Assembly (NCBI RefSeq): GCF_900142735.1
Contig: NZ_FRBY01000001.1
Span: forward strand, 124,001 to 188,000
DNA: 64,000 nucleotides
Source of the DNA: Flavobacterium saccharophilum
GTDB taxonomy: Bacteria > Bacteroidota > Bacteroidia > Flavobacteriales > Flavobacteriaceae
Direction of reading: 5' to 3'
Numbering within the stretch: the first letter of the stretch is position 1; every line of letters begins with the position of its first letter. The notes beneath the pieces are model-generated. The model worked only from the letters and a program-made list of their open reading frames with translations. It did no database searches and was not told where the DNA came from. The position numbers and the translations under genes are program-made. Below are positions 24,932 through 33,279 of the stretch, one piece after another.

Positions 24932-24939
24932 CAAATTTA
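24932..24939 (-). promoter_or_regulatory. Candidate -7 element for pdxA
   Basis: On the minus strand TAAATTTG fits TAnnTTTG and lies 33 bases upstream of the pdxA ATG. It is 5 bases from the ribE element on the other strand, so the two promoters would face each other over the same DNA. Confidence 0.45.
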
Positions 24940-24955
24940 GTAAAATAAAACAACA

Positions 24956-25546
24956 ATGTTTACAGGAATTATAGAAACCCTTGGAAGGATTCACGAAATA
25001 CAAAAAGACCAAAACAATCTCCACATCACAGTCGACTCTTCTATTACAAACGAATTAAAGATTGACCAAAGCGTTTCGCATAACGGAATCTGCTTAACCG
25101 TTGTCGCTGTAAAAGATTCATTTTATACCGTAACCGCTATTGACGAAACTATTTTAAAAACAAATATTGGAGACTGGAAAACCGGCGATATTGTTAATCT
25201 GGAAAGAGGAATGAAACTAGGCGATCGCCTTGACGGTCATATCGTACAAGGTCACGTCGACCAAACCGGAACCTGTATTAAAATTGAAGAAGCAAACGGA
25301 AGTTGGAATTACACTTTTGAATACGACAAAAACCTTAACAACATCACTATTGAAAAAGGCTCAATTACAGTGAATGGTGTTAGCTTAACTGTTGTAAATT
25401 CTAAAACAAATGAATTTAGTGTTTCGATTATACCTTATACTTTTGAAAACACTAATTTCAAAAATTTTAAAGTTGGAACTAAAATTAACCTTGAATTTGA
25501 TGTTGTAGGTAAATATATTTCAAGACTTTATTCGATCAACAAATAG
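24956..25546 (+). CDS. ribE: Riboflavin synthase, alpha subunit
   Basis: A 196-residue enzyme that dismutates two molecules of 6,7-dimethyl-8-ribityllumazine into riboflavin and the pyrimidinedione. The start MFTGIIETLGRI is the hallmark. Two lumazine-binding repeats are clear: SVSHNGICLTVV (about 39-50) with GHIVQGHVD (about 93-101), and SITVNGVSLTVV (about 136-147) with the C-terminal FDVVGKYISR. It is cytoplasmic and probably monocistronic with a strong terminator. No FMN riboswitch is seen upstream, where only 57 bases separate it from pdxA. Some authors name the gene ribC. Confidence 0.94.
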   Translation: MFTGIIETLGRIHEIQKDQNNLHITVDSSITNELKIDQSVSHNGICLTVVAVKDSFYTVTAIDETILKTNIGDWKTGDIVNLERGMKLGDRLDGHIVQGHVDQTGTCIKIEEANGSWNYTFEYDKNLNNITIEKGSITVNGVSLTVVNSKTNEFSVSIIPYTFENTNFKNFKVGTKINLEFDVVGKYISRLYSINK

Positions 25547-25563
25547 AATAAAAATGATTTCAT

Positions 25564-25597
25564 AAAAAAAGCTTCAGTTTTATACTGAAGCTTTTTT
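25564..25597. terminator. Bidirectional terminator between ribE and the small membrane protein gene
   Basis: AAAAAAAGCTTCAG pairs with CTGAAGCTTTTTTT around a TTTTATA loop, with T-runs on both strands. The end of the minus-strand gene (stop at 25580) lies inside the hairpin. Confidence 0.85.
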
Positions 25598-25789
25598 TAT
25601 TATACTCTTATATATCATTACAAAACCCAAAACGAGTGCAGCGCCTATCAGATAAATGATATGCTGATCGATTGGCATCTCTGGAAACTCTTGATTTGGA
25701 CAAGTAGGACATGATGGCGTTTGAGCCCTCATTTCTGAAACACTTATCAAAGTCAAAAAAAATGTCAATAAAATGTTTTTTATTTTCAT
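25580..25789 (-). CDS. Small exported membrane protein, 69 residues
   Basis: A signal peptide (MKIKNILLTFFLTLISVSEMRA) is followed by a short Pro/Cys segment (QTPSCPTCPNQEFPEMPIDQH) and a C-terminal membrane span (about 46-62) with a basic tail KSIIKKASV. This signal-linker-PID-span-basic-tail layout occurs in a group of small Flavobacteriia proteins of unknown function and is reminiscent of C-terminal sorting-like regions. The CPTC pair could bind metal or form a disulphide. Its last codons form one arm of the terminator shared with ribE. Confidence 0.7.
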   Translation of the reverse strand: MKIKNILLTFFLTLISVSEMRAQTPSCPTCPNQEFPEMPIDQHIIYLIGAALVLGFVMIYKSIIKKASV

Positions 25790-25930
25790 AAGTTTAACAT
25801 GCTAATAATTAGCACCGTATTTATAATTAGACTTGGGGTCGTTTATAGAAATTTCTCACAAAAAACAGGTTTTTTGCTACAATTCTGAAGCAAATGTATA
25901 AGTTTTTCTTAAAATTACAACTTTAATCAT

Positions 25931-25967
25931 AAAAAAAGCCTCATAAATAATTTTATGAAGCTTTTTT
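25931..25967 (-). terminator. Intrinsic terminator after the CAU tRNA
   Basis: AAAAAAGC(C)TCATAAA pairs with TTTATGA(A)GCTTTTTT across a short AT loop, immediately 3' of the tRNA on the minus strand. Confidence 0.7.
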
Positions 25968-25973
25968 ACTACG

Positions 25974-26047
25974 TGGTCCCACCTGGGCTCGAACCAGGGA
26001 CCACCTGATTATGAGTCAGGTGCTCTAACCAGCTGAGCTATAGGACC
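25974..26047 (-). tRNA. tRNA with anticodon CAT (Met, or Ile2 after lysidine modification)
   Basis: 74 bases on the minus strand. The acceptor stem GGTCCTA pairs with TGGGACC (one G-U pair), discriminator A. The D-arm is TAGCTCAGCTGGTTAGAGC. The anticodon stem CCTGA/TCAGG encloses CTCATAA, so the anticodon is CAT. The T-arm has GGTTCGAGCCC. The first acceptor pair is a normal G-C, so it is not the initiator. C4-G69 and C5-G68 pairs recall tRNA-Ile2 substrates of TilS, so elongator Met and Ile2 cannot be separated by eye. Confidence 0.88.
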
Positions 26048-26194
26048 GGTTTGAGGATGCAATATTACTACTATTTTTTATTCACTGCAAATATTTTAAG
26101 ATATGATTTCTATTTAATTTTAAATCGTAACCTCACTATTTCTAAACACAATTGATTTTCAATGTATTATTTCCTAATAAACAAATAAGATTTT

Positions 26195-26599
26195 TTACTT
26201 TATTTCCTGACAAAGCTCAACCAAAACGCCATTTGTATTTTTTGGATGTAAAAAAACTACCAATTTATTATCAGCACCCTTCTTCGGAACTTCATTTATC
26301 AACACAAAACCTTCACTTTTTAAACGGTCTATTTCGGAGTAGATATCTTCAACATCAAAAGCGATGTGATGGATTCCTTCACCTTTTTTTTCTAAAAACT
26401 TCGCAATTGGACTCTCCGGATTAGTTGCAGTCAAAAGCTCTATTTTATTTGTTCCGGTTTGAAAAAAAGAAGTCAAAACACCTTCGCTTTCTACTTCTTC
26501 TTCTTTATAAGACGGAACTCCCAGTAATTTTTCAAATAATACATTGGCATCATTCATATTTTTAACCGCAATTCCTATATGTTCAATTTTATTTACCAT
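26195..26599 (-). CDS. mce: Methylmalonyl-CoA epimerase
   Basis: A 134-residue glyoxalase-fold enzyme that interconverts the R and S forms of methylmalonyl-CoA in propionate metabolism. The two beta-alpha-beta-beta-beta modules and their metal ligands are visible: H7 in IEHIGIAVKN, an acidic/Gln position in KIELL (about 53-57), H77 in GIHHIAFDV, and the terminal Glu in GVLVELCQ. The string EGIHHIAFDV is characteristic of the epimerase within the superfamily. The mutase genes are not in the window. It appears to be cotranscribed with the upstream lipoprotein genes or to have its own short leader. Confidence 0.88.
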   Translation of the reverse strand: MVNKIEHIGIAVKNMNDANVLFEKLLGVPSYKEEEVESEGVLTSFFQTGTNKIELLTATNPESPIAKFLEKKGEGIHHIAFDVEDIYSEIDRLKSEGFVLINEVPKKGADNKLVVFLHPKNTNGVLVELCQEIK

Positions 26600-26637
26600 C
26601 TCTTTTAATTATTATAACACAAAGATACAATTACAAC

Positions 26638-28992
26638 TTATTGATTAATGTACGTTTTAAAATAACCACACTCCGCAATAACATCCTGATAATATTTAGT
26701 ATCAGAATAATCCTTCTTTAAAGCTTTGAATCCTGTCCAGGCGATAAAATTAATTTTATCATCTTCAACACTCCACCAATTGGTCACATTATTATATTTT
26801 TTATTATAATACTCATTACGCTCGCATTTTGACAATAAATAAATACATTTCGCCTTTTGCTCTTTTGTTGTTGCCGCTTCAAATGCTTTTTGATAATACA
26901 TCTTAGAAACCTCACAATTTGTAATCATTTTTTTCATTGAATCTCTAAATGAATACGGACTTGAACCATAACCTACGATACTAATCTCATAAAAAGTTCT
27001 TCCGTTTCCAAAATGTGTGATATTATAGAATGCATTTCCAAGTAACAAACTATTCGTATACACATCTTCTTTTTGAGCCAGTTTATCCTGCATTGCCTTT
27101 ATAGTATTCAAAAATTCAATTTGAGAATACTTCTTCTTTTGATACGCGGCATGCTCACAATCATGACAATCTTTAATATTTCCATTGAATGGATTTCCTA
27201 AGAAATTATAATATTGAACTGAATCTGTTTCTTTAATAAAAGCAATTGCTTCAGGAATTTTATTTTTGAAAGTTGCCTGAACTGCCTGGAAATTATTAAT
27301 ATCTTTTAATTTCAAACTATATATTCCTGCTCCTATTTTTTCTATTTCAGTTTTATCCGATTTCGTTAAAAAGGCTTTCATAGCTAAAAGATTCTTTTCG
27401 TTATCATAAAAGGCATTTCCATCATTCCAGTAACTATAACGAGATTCTCCAAATATCTCAGTCATCACCGGATTTGCAGATGCTTTATATAATGTTGCCA
27501 AATAACTTCTACTCCAAGAAGAAGCATTCTGATAACGAAACTCCTGCCCTTTATACGTTTTAGGAAGCTCCTGATACAACCAGTTTAAATCGGCCAAAAT
27601 TGTTTTTTCATTAGCAGTGGTTAGCTTCTCAATTTTGCTCATATTATTTACAAAACGAAGCAGTCTTAACTGATATTTAGCCAATTCCGTTTTAGGCATT
27701 ATTTTTTCTGTCTTGTCAAAGTTACTATCTGCATTAGCATAATCACCTTTTAATGTTTGCAAATATCCTAAAGCTATGTTCCACAAATAAGGTTTTTCAG
27801 TGTTTGATGAAGTGGTAATTTTCGAAACTAAATCAAAAGCTTTTTTATCAATTTTACTTTTGTTTAATTCTTTTGTTTCAGCAACAGTAAGCTTTTTTGC
27901 CGGTACATTTTCCTTCGCACTTTCTTCAAAAGAATTATTGATATCCTGCTCTTTTTTATTTACCAATCGGGTAAGTAAATAATTTAGATGCTCACTTTTA
28001 GGATCTAATTCATAGATCTTTTCAATAGCCTGTGTTTCATCTTTGTAATAACCATGAATCGCCCAAAGTGCCGCTTTCTCTTTATTGTCTTTTGCCATCG
28101 CCAACGACTTGTTCCAGTCCGTTTCATTTTGTGGATGAAAACTGTAAGCCGTTACAACCCTCATTTCAGGACATTTATCAAAAACCTGAGCATATAAATA
28201 ATTAGATTCCGAATATTTTTTCTGCTGATATTTTACTCCTGCCACATAAGAAAGTGCACGGTAATACAATATATTTTTAGGAACCGATTTTTCTGTTTTA
28301 TTGAAAAACTCAACTGTTTTTGGTTTATTACTACTATAAAAATATGCTTTGACCGTTAGAAACCAATATCTATTTTTCAAAAACGCATCTGATGTCGTGT
28401 TATAAACATTTTCAATAGACTGAATCATTTTTAAATCATTGAAAGTCTTCGCTACCACAGGATCATAACTCCAATAATCTTCGCCAATGGAAACGGTTTC
28501 TATCTTTTGTGCTAAATACAAAAACTCGATAAAACTTTTAATTTTATCATCTTTTAAATTTAATTTCTTTCCCCATTTTAAAGAAGCTGCATTTGCTTTT
28601 TTGGTCTTAAAAAACACATGAAGATCTGTAATCTCCGCTTTATTTTTCGCAGCTTTAGCTTCATCAGAATATCTTGGTGTAAGATCTCCAATTAAAAAAT
28701 ATCTTACGGTTGCCGTATCTACTTTTGCTTTCAAATAAGTATTCCAGTCTGATTTTAAATCTTCATTGAATCTTGAATTGTGTTGTGTATCAAAACCAAT
28801 TCCGTAAAAAACATCTCCCGACAAAAAAAGTGGAGAATAGGATTTATCTGTAAAAGTTTCAGGGGTAAAATTCGAATTATAACCAAAAAAATCCCAGTCG
28901 TCTCCACCACCGCAAGCATAAATTATTCCGTAAACAGTAAATAAGGCTACACTAGAAACAAGAAACAACTTGTTCAAAAATATTCTTTTCAT
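26638..28992 (-). CDS. Large lipoprotein with TPR-like helical repeats, unknown function
   Basis: 784 residues. The N-terminus MKRIFLNKLFLVSSVALFTVYGIIYAC has a lipobox-like end at C27, then GGGDDWD, an acidic stretch that may act as a surface-export signal for Bacteroidota lipoproteins. Most of the chain is helical with a TPR-like rhythm (for example NIALGYLQTLKGDYANADSNFDKTEKI around 405-430 and YYRALSYVAGVKYQQKKYSESNYLYAQV around 245-270). Two CxxC-like points occur at CHDCEH near residue 607. I do not recognise a family. Its start lies inside the last 41 bases of the upstream lipoprotein gene, so the two are likely translationally coupled and work together. Confidence 0.75.
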   Translation of the reverse strand: MKRIFLNKLFLVSSVALFTVYGIIYACGGGDDWDFFGYNSNFTPETFTDKSYSPLFLSGDVFYGIGFDTQHNSRFNEDLKSDWNTYLKAKVDTATVRYFLIGDLTPRYSDEAKAAKNKAEITDLHVFFKTKKANAASLKWGKKLNLKDDKIKSFIEFLYLAQKIETVSIGEDYWSYDPVVAKTFNDLKMIQSIENVYNTTSDAFLKNRYWFLTVKAYFYSSNKPKTVEFFNKTEKSVPKNILYYRALSYVAGVKYQQKKYSESNYLYAQVFDKCPEMRVVTAYSFHPQNETDWNKSLAMAKDNKEKAALWAIHGYYKDETQAIEKIYELDPKSEHLNYLLTRLVNKKEQDINNSFEESAKENVPAKKLTVAETKELNKSKIDKKAFDLVSKITTSSNTEKPYLWNIALGYLQTLKGDYANADSNFDKTEKIMPKTELAKYQLRLLRFVNNMSKIEKLTTANEKTILADLNWLYQELPKTYKGQEFRYQNASSWSRSYLATLYKASANPVMTEIFGESRYSYWNDGNAFYDNEKNLLAMKAFLTKSDKTEIEKIGAGIYSLKLKDINNFQAVQATFKNKIPEAIAFIKETDSVQYYNFLGNPFNGNIKDCHDCEHAAYQKKKYSQIEFLNTIKAMQDKLAQKEDVYTNSLLLGNAFYNITHFGNGRTFYEISIVGYGSSPYSFRDSMKKMITNCEVSKMYYQKAFEAATTKEQKAKCIYLLSKCERNEYYNKKYNNVTNWWSVEDDKINFIAWTGFKALKKDYSDTKYYQDVIAECGYFKTYINQ

Positions 28993-29956
28993 AATTTTTT
29001 AAATTGAATTCATCTAAATCGTAAAATATAATTTCCTTTGGAGTGTTTGCTACATTTTCATTCAACTCCTCTCCCATCGTTTTTAAATCTTCAGCAGAAA
29101 TTGCTTCAATCTTCAAAACATCGCCTTCTTCGTAAAAAAATCCATTTTTATAATTTGACTTTTTTACTTTAAAAAACAGATTTTCAAACTGTTCAAAATT
29201 TTTGTCTTTTTTTAGTTCAGCCACATTCAGCTTAGAACGCAGACCAATCACTTTCTGATTTCTAATATGAATTGCCCAGGAATAAATTGGTAACGCAATA
29301 TCCAGATGCAAAGGATACTTTTTCAAGCTCTTGAGATATCTTCCTGCAATTTCGTGATCATAAATAGAATTTACAGAATCGGGAGCAATTGTCCCCATGT
29401 TGTAATACATCAAAACACCTGAATCAACATTTGGAATTTTAGTCTTTTTAAAATATTTAACCTGATGCAATCGAATTGTTGCCGACAATTTTTTATTAGA
29501 AAGTTTCCTGAATCGTTCTATAAACTTTAAATAATTGTCTTTACTGGCAAGTGTCCAATCACAATCAATCTGAATTTCAAAACAATTTATTTTATTACTG
29601 ATACTAATCTGATTTACTAAATGAAGTGTTTTCTTCGCCAGATCATCAATATCAATATTTGCTTTTAAAAGGACTTTATTTTGAATAAAAACTACAGGAA
29701 CAATATCAAATGTACCAATGTTTTCCTGAAAATGTATCGGACTAACTGGGATTGGCTCTGTCGTTTTGGGATGTAATCTAATATCAAAATACCTAATATA
29801 AAGTTTTTTAACATTATTCTCTTTCAAAACTTCTCTTTCTGTTGTTGACAATCTAAAAACCGTTTTCCAATAATAAAAAGCAACAATTGGCTTATCATTT
29901 TTACTACAGGCGGTTATTAAGAAAATGAAGAAAATCAGGAAAGACTTTTTAATCAA
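28952..29956 (-). CDS. Lipoprotein with TIM-barrel-like domain (DUF3142-like), unknown function
   Basis: 334 residues with a lipoprotein signal peptide (MIKKSFLIFFIFLITAC, lipobox ITAC). The rest alternates strands and helices: VAFYYWKT at the start, FDIVPVVFIQ, the strand ending FEIQIDCDWT (about 150-159), LSATIRLHQVKYF, SGVLMYYNMG and LHLDIALPIYSW. This order of strand-end motifs looks like a glycoside-hydrolase-type barrel, and the IQIDCDW pattern recalls DUF3142 proteins. Acidic residues at strand ends could be catalytic. The gene overlaps the next one by 41 bases. A role in envelope carbohydrate handling is only a guess. Confidence 0.72.
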   Translation of the reverse strand: MIKKSFLIFFIFLITACSKNDKPIVAFYYWKTVFRLSTTEREVLKENNVKKLYIRYFDIRLHPKTTEPIPVSPIHFQENIGTFDIVPVVFIQNKVLLKANIDIDDLAKKTLHLVNQISISNKINCFEIQIDCDWTLASKDNYLKFIERFRKLSNKKLSATIRLHQVKYFKKTKIPNVDSGVLMYYNMGTIAPDSVNSIYDHEIAGRYLKSLKKYPLHLDIALPIYSWAIHIRNQKVIGLRSKLNVAELKKDKNFEQFENLFFKVKKSNYKNGFFYEEGDVLKIEAISAEDLKTMGEELNENVANTPKEIIFYDLDEFNLKNYEKNIFEQVVSCF

Positions 29957-30130
29957 AACGAAGAGAAATTATATTTTGGATCTCAAAAGTAAGAAATTAT
30001 ATCAAATTAGCCATTCTGAATTTAAGAAATACGAAAAAACTTAAATGCTCTAAATCCTAATAAATAGATAAAAAATTTCGCTTAAAGCAAATATAATCGT
30101 TATTTTGTGCAATCAAATTCAAAAACTGTT

Positions 30131-31819
30131 ATGTTGAAAAACAACTTTAAATATATTCCATTTTTACTGGTATTTTTAATGATGAGCTGTGCCAAAAGAG
30201 GAAGTATCACCGGAGGATTAAAAGACACGCTGGCTCCCATTTTAAAATACAGCACACCTAAAAATTTCAGCACTGATTTTAAGGCTAAAGAGATTGTTTT
30301 GACATTTGATGAATATGTAAAACTTAAAAATACCAATAAGCAGTTGATCATTTCGCCGCCAATGAAGCAACAACCGATCATTTTGCCAACTACTGCAAGT
30401 AAAGAAATTACCATAAAAATTTTAGATACTTTACAGCCCAACACTACTTACAGTATGAATTTTGGTCAAAGTATTGCAGATAACAACGAAGGAAATGCAT
30501 ACAATCAATTCAAATATGTTTTCTCTACCGGATCTTATATCGACTCCCTTTCAATAGGCGGAAGAATAAAAGATGCGTACGAGAAAAATGCCGATAATTT
30601 TGTTTCGGTAATGCTTTATGACGTGAATGACAAATTTAAAGACTCTGTTGTTTACAAAGAATTTCCAAGATATATTACAAACACATTAGATAGTTTACGA
30701 ACTTTTAAATTAGAGAATTTAAAAGCCGGAAAATATCTTTTAGTCGCTTTAAAAGACAAAGGAAGCAACAATAAATTTAATCCGAAAGACGACAAGATAG
30801 GTTTCATAAAACATTACATTACAGTACCAAATGATACTCTTTTTGAATTAGAGCTTTTTAAGGAATCACAACCTTTAAAGGCCCTAAAGCCAATACAAGC
30901 TTCAGGAAATCGATTATTCCTTCCGTACGACAGTAAACAGGATTTCACCAATTCTAAACCTAAAGTAGTTCTTAAAAACAATGGTGAAATTTTAGAATCT
31001 ATTGTAACAAGATTTCCTAAAAAGGATTCTTTGCAGGTATGGTACAAGCCCATAAAAGTCGATTCTTTATCAATGGAAATCAGCAGTGAGAATTACGATA
31101 AGAAATTCACCTTTAAAATTAAAGACCAGAAAAAAGACACACTGAATATTACTGCTAAGCAAAGTGGCGTTCTTAATTTTAGAGACCGTTTTACATTAGA
31201 AACGGCGACACCTTTGGTTAAATTTGACAAATCAAAGATTAATTTAATCAATAAAGATTCGGTTGCAGTCGACTTTACTACCGAATATGATGAATTCGAC
31301 CAAAAGCTCTATGTTGATTTCAAGAAAGAACCTTTACAAAAATACAAGTTCACCTTTTTACCAGGCGCTTTAACCGATTTTTTTGATAAGTCAAATGACA
31401 CTTTATCGTACAAATTAACTACTAAAGAATATGCTGATTATGGTAATTTAATTTTGAATTTAAAGAATGTAAAACGTTTCCCTATTATTGTTGAAATGAC
31501 CAATAAAAAAGGAGATGCGGTTCTTGCGAGTCAGTATTCTGAAGGAGAAACCAAACTCACATTTGATTTACTTGAACCTAGCTCATTTACACTCAGAATA
31601 ACCTACGACGATAACAAAAATAAAATCTACGATTCAGGGAATTTCCTAAAGAAAACCTATGCCGAAGAAGTGTTTTATTATCAAAAAGAAGTTGATGTCC
31701 GAACAAATTGGGATGTCGACGAAACGGTTGATATGAGCATTCCTTATAACCCGGAACTGGAGAAAAAAGAAGACGCCAAAAAGAAAAAAGAACAAGCAAA
31801 GAAGAGTAAAGCCTTTTAA
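30131..31819 (+). CDS. Lipoprotein with N-terminal Ig-like (Big_5/SbsA) domain
   Basis: The gene codes for 562 residues from the ATG at 30131, which gives a clean lipoprotein signal peptide (MLKNNFKYIPFLLVFLMMSC). An earlier GTG at 30107 would add eight residues before it and is unlikely. The first 120 residues form a Big_5 domain: DTLAPILKYSTPKNFS, EIVLTFDEYVKLKN and NTTYSMNFGQSIADNNEGN. Further beta-rich modules follow, ending in a lysine-rich tail (EKKEDAKKKKEQAKK). Such proteins are common, mostly single-copy outer-membrane lipoproteins in Flavobacteriia, with unknown function. It is followed at 24 bases by the Coa1-like gene. Confidence 0.82.
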   Translation: MLKNNFKYIPFLLVFLMMSCAKRGSITGGLKDTLAPILKYSTPKNFSTDFKAKEIVLTFDEYVKLKNTNKQLIISPPMKQQPIILPTTASKEITIKILDTLQPNTTYSMNFGQSIADNNEGNAYNQFKYVFSTGSYIDSLSIGGRIKDAYEKNADNFVSVMLYDVNDKFKDSVVYKEFPRYITNTLDSLRTFKLENLKAGKYLLVALKDKGSNNKFNPKDDKIGFIKHYITVPNDTLFELELFKESQPLKALKPIQASGNRLFLPYDSKQDFTNSKPKVVLKNNGEILESIVTRFPKKDSLQVWYKPIKVDSLSMEISSENYDKKFTFKIKDQKKDTLNITAKQSGVLNFRDRFTLETATPLVKFDKSKINLINKDSVAVDFTTEYDEFDQKLYVDFKKEPLQKYKFTFLPGALTDFFDKSNDTLSYKLTTKEYADYGNLILNLKNVKRFPIIVEMTNKKGDAVLASQYSEGETKLTFDLLEPSSFTLRITYDDNKNKIYDSGNFLKKTYAEEVFYYQKEVDVRTNWDVDETVDMSIPYNPELEKKEDAKKKKEQAKKSKAF

Positions 31820-31843
31820 ACTTTAACTTGAAACCAATTAAAA

Positions 31844-32281
31844 ATGGAAAATGAATTAGTTGAAAAGGAAAGCTGGCTTAAACGAAATTGGAAATGGTCA
31901 ATTCCCACAACTATTTTAATTATTTCTATTTTTGGATTTTTTCTGACTTCAAATTCTCCCGAAGGCATAAGTGATATTGTTCAGGCATATAATGACAATT
32001 TACTTTATGAAAAAGCTATTGAAAGGGCCAATTCCGACAAAAGAATAGTACAGTCCATCGGAATAATTCAGCCAATTGATAAATTAGCCCTTTTAGAAGG
32101 AAATGCCGTCTATTCAAATAACAACAATTCAGTTTCATTATCTTTTAGAATTAAAGGCACTAAGGGAAATGGTAAATTAGATATTTCTGCTGATAAAATT
32201 GGAACAGTATGGAAATACAAGCAAATTATTCTTCGAAATAAAGATTCTAAAGAAGAAATTTTCGTCCTAAAGGAGTTTTAA
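31844..32281 (+). CDS. Coa1/Tim21-like membrane protein
   Basis: 145 residues. A cytoplasmic N-terminus of about 17 residues (MENELVEKESWLKRNWK) is followed by a span (about 18-35) and an exported domain. The pattern GNAVYSNNNNSVSLSFRIKGTKGNGKLDISADKIGTVWKYKQIILR is the hallmark of the Coa1 (cytochrome oxidase assembly)/Tim21 fold, where a strand pair is followed by GxxxxxxKxxGxWKxxxI. Bacterial members are of unknown function; a link to respiratory-complex assembly is by family name only. Its stop codon overlaps the stop of the convergent amidase gene by four bases. Confidence 0.75.
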   Translation: MENELVEKESWLKRNWKWSIPTTILIISIFGFFLTSNSPEGISDIVQAYNDNLLYEKAIERANSDKRIVQSIGIIQPIDKLALLEGNAVYSNNNNSVSLSFRIKGTKGNGKLDISADKIGTVWKYKQIILRNKDSKEEIFVLKEF

Positions 32282-33045
32282 ATATTCACTTCAAAAACAT
32301 CTTTATCACTCAGAAAATCAAGTTTTTTTCTTGTTTCCAACATTATGTCTCTATCTAATTCTACAACAAAAACTCCCTCTGTTTCTTGTGGTTCCAATAC
32401 ATAATTACCTAAAAAATCAACTACCTGAGAATGTCCAATATGCTCATAATTATGAGCATCCAGACCAATTCTATTGACTCCAACTACATAACTTAGGTTT
32501 TCAACAGCCCGTGCTTTTAATAAAATATCCCAGGCATTGGTGCGCACTTTTGGCCAATTGGCCACATACAAAATAAGGTCGTAACTCTCGACATTTCGCA
32601 CAAAAACCGGAAATCTTAAATCATAACAAACCTGCAGGCAAATCTTCCAGCCTAAATAATCAACGATTACTTTTTCTTTTCCGCTTGTATACGTTTGATC
32701 TTCGCCAGCAAGAGAGAATAAATGGCGTTTATCATAATATTGTATTTCTCCTGAAGGAAAAACAAACAACATTCGATTATAAAACTGATTATTCTCTTTA
32801 ATAATCACACTACCAGTAAGAGCACATCTTTTCTGTTTTGCCATCGATTTCATCCACAACACAGTGTCACCATTCATAGCTTCTGCCATTACTAAAGCGT
32901 TCATAGTAAATCCGGTAGAGAACATTTCAGGCAAAACAATTAAATCAGCTTGTAAATCGATTTGATTAATCTTCGATTCAAAGTTATTTCTGTTTTTTAA
33001 AGAGTCTTCCCAGCAAAGATCTGATTGAATAAGTACAATTTTCAT
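32278..33045 (-). CDS. Nitrilase-family amidohydrolase (omega-amidase/YafV type)
   Basis: 255 residues of the carbon-nitrogen hydrolase fold with the Glu-Lys-Cys triad: E40 in IVLPEMFSTGF, K106 in YYDKRHLFS and C140 in LQVCYDLRFP. The FSTGF and AGEDQTYTSG strings resemble YafV and Nit2, which hydrolyse alpha-ketoglutaramate or similar omega-amides left by glutamine transaminases. It is cytoplasmic. The start at 33045 is followed by a 234-base spacer to susC carrying the operators of the next locus, on the opposite strand. Confidence 0.85.
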   Translation of the reverse strand: MKIVLIQSDLCWEDSLKNRNNFESKINQIDLQADLIVLPEMFSTGFTMNALVMAEAMNGDTVLWMKSMAKQKRCALTGSVIIKENNQFYNRMLFVFPSGEIQYYDKRHLFSLAGEDQTYTSGKEKVIVDYLGWKICLQVCYDLRFPVFVRNVESYDLILYVANWPKVRTNAWDILLKARAVENLSYVVGVNRIGLDAHNYEHIGHSQVVDFLGNYVLEPQETEGVFVVELDRDIMLETRKKLDFLSDKDVFEVNI

Positions 33046-33173
33046 CTTTCAAAAATACGAATTTTAAGATAAAAATTATTCTTTCCATAAAAATCACTTT
33101 CTGCAAAAAATTTTCAAAACACCTCGAAAAACCTCAAATATTTTGGAATTTAAAAATTGTTAAACAAAAATAA

Positions 33174-33210
33174 TTGCAAAAAAAATGCAATTATTGCAAA
33201 AAAAATGCAA
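33174..33210. promoter_or_regulatory. Two palindromic operators upstream of susC
   Basis: TTGCAAAAAAAATGCAA occurs twice without change, at 33174-33190 and 33194-33210, a 20-base period. Each copy is an inverted repeat, TTGCA-A7-TGCAA. A third copy (16 of 17) lies upstream of the GH20 gene at 44770-44786. The downstream copy ends 18 bases before the -7 box, so it covers the -33 region. The likely binder is the DeoR-type regulator encoded at 43867-44643. Confidence 0.7.
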
Positions 33211-33228
33211 ATAAGAAAAATTAATATT

Positions 33229-33236
33229 TATATTTG
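33229..33236 (+). promoter_or_regulatory. -7 promoter element of the susC operon
   Basis: TATATTTG matches TAnnTTTG exactly. It lies 43 bases before the susC ATG and 18 bases after the second operator. Confidence 0.6.
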
Positions 33237-33279
33237 ATCGCCAATAAAAAACCAAAAAAAACATGAAAACCAAAGAATT

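Noticed and set aside
24899..24955. FMN riboswitch upstream of ribE
   Set aside because: The spacer is only 57 bases and shows none of the RFN element sequences.
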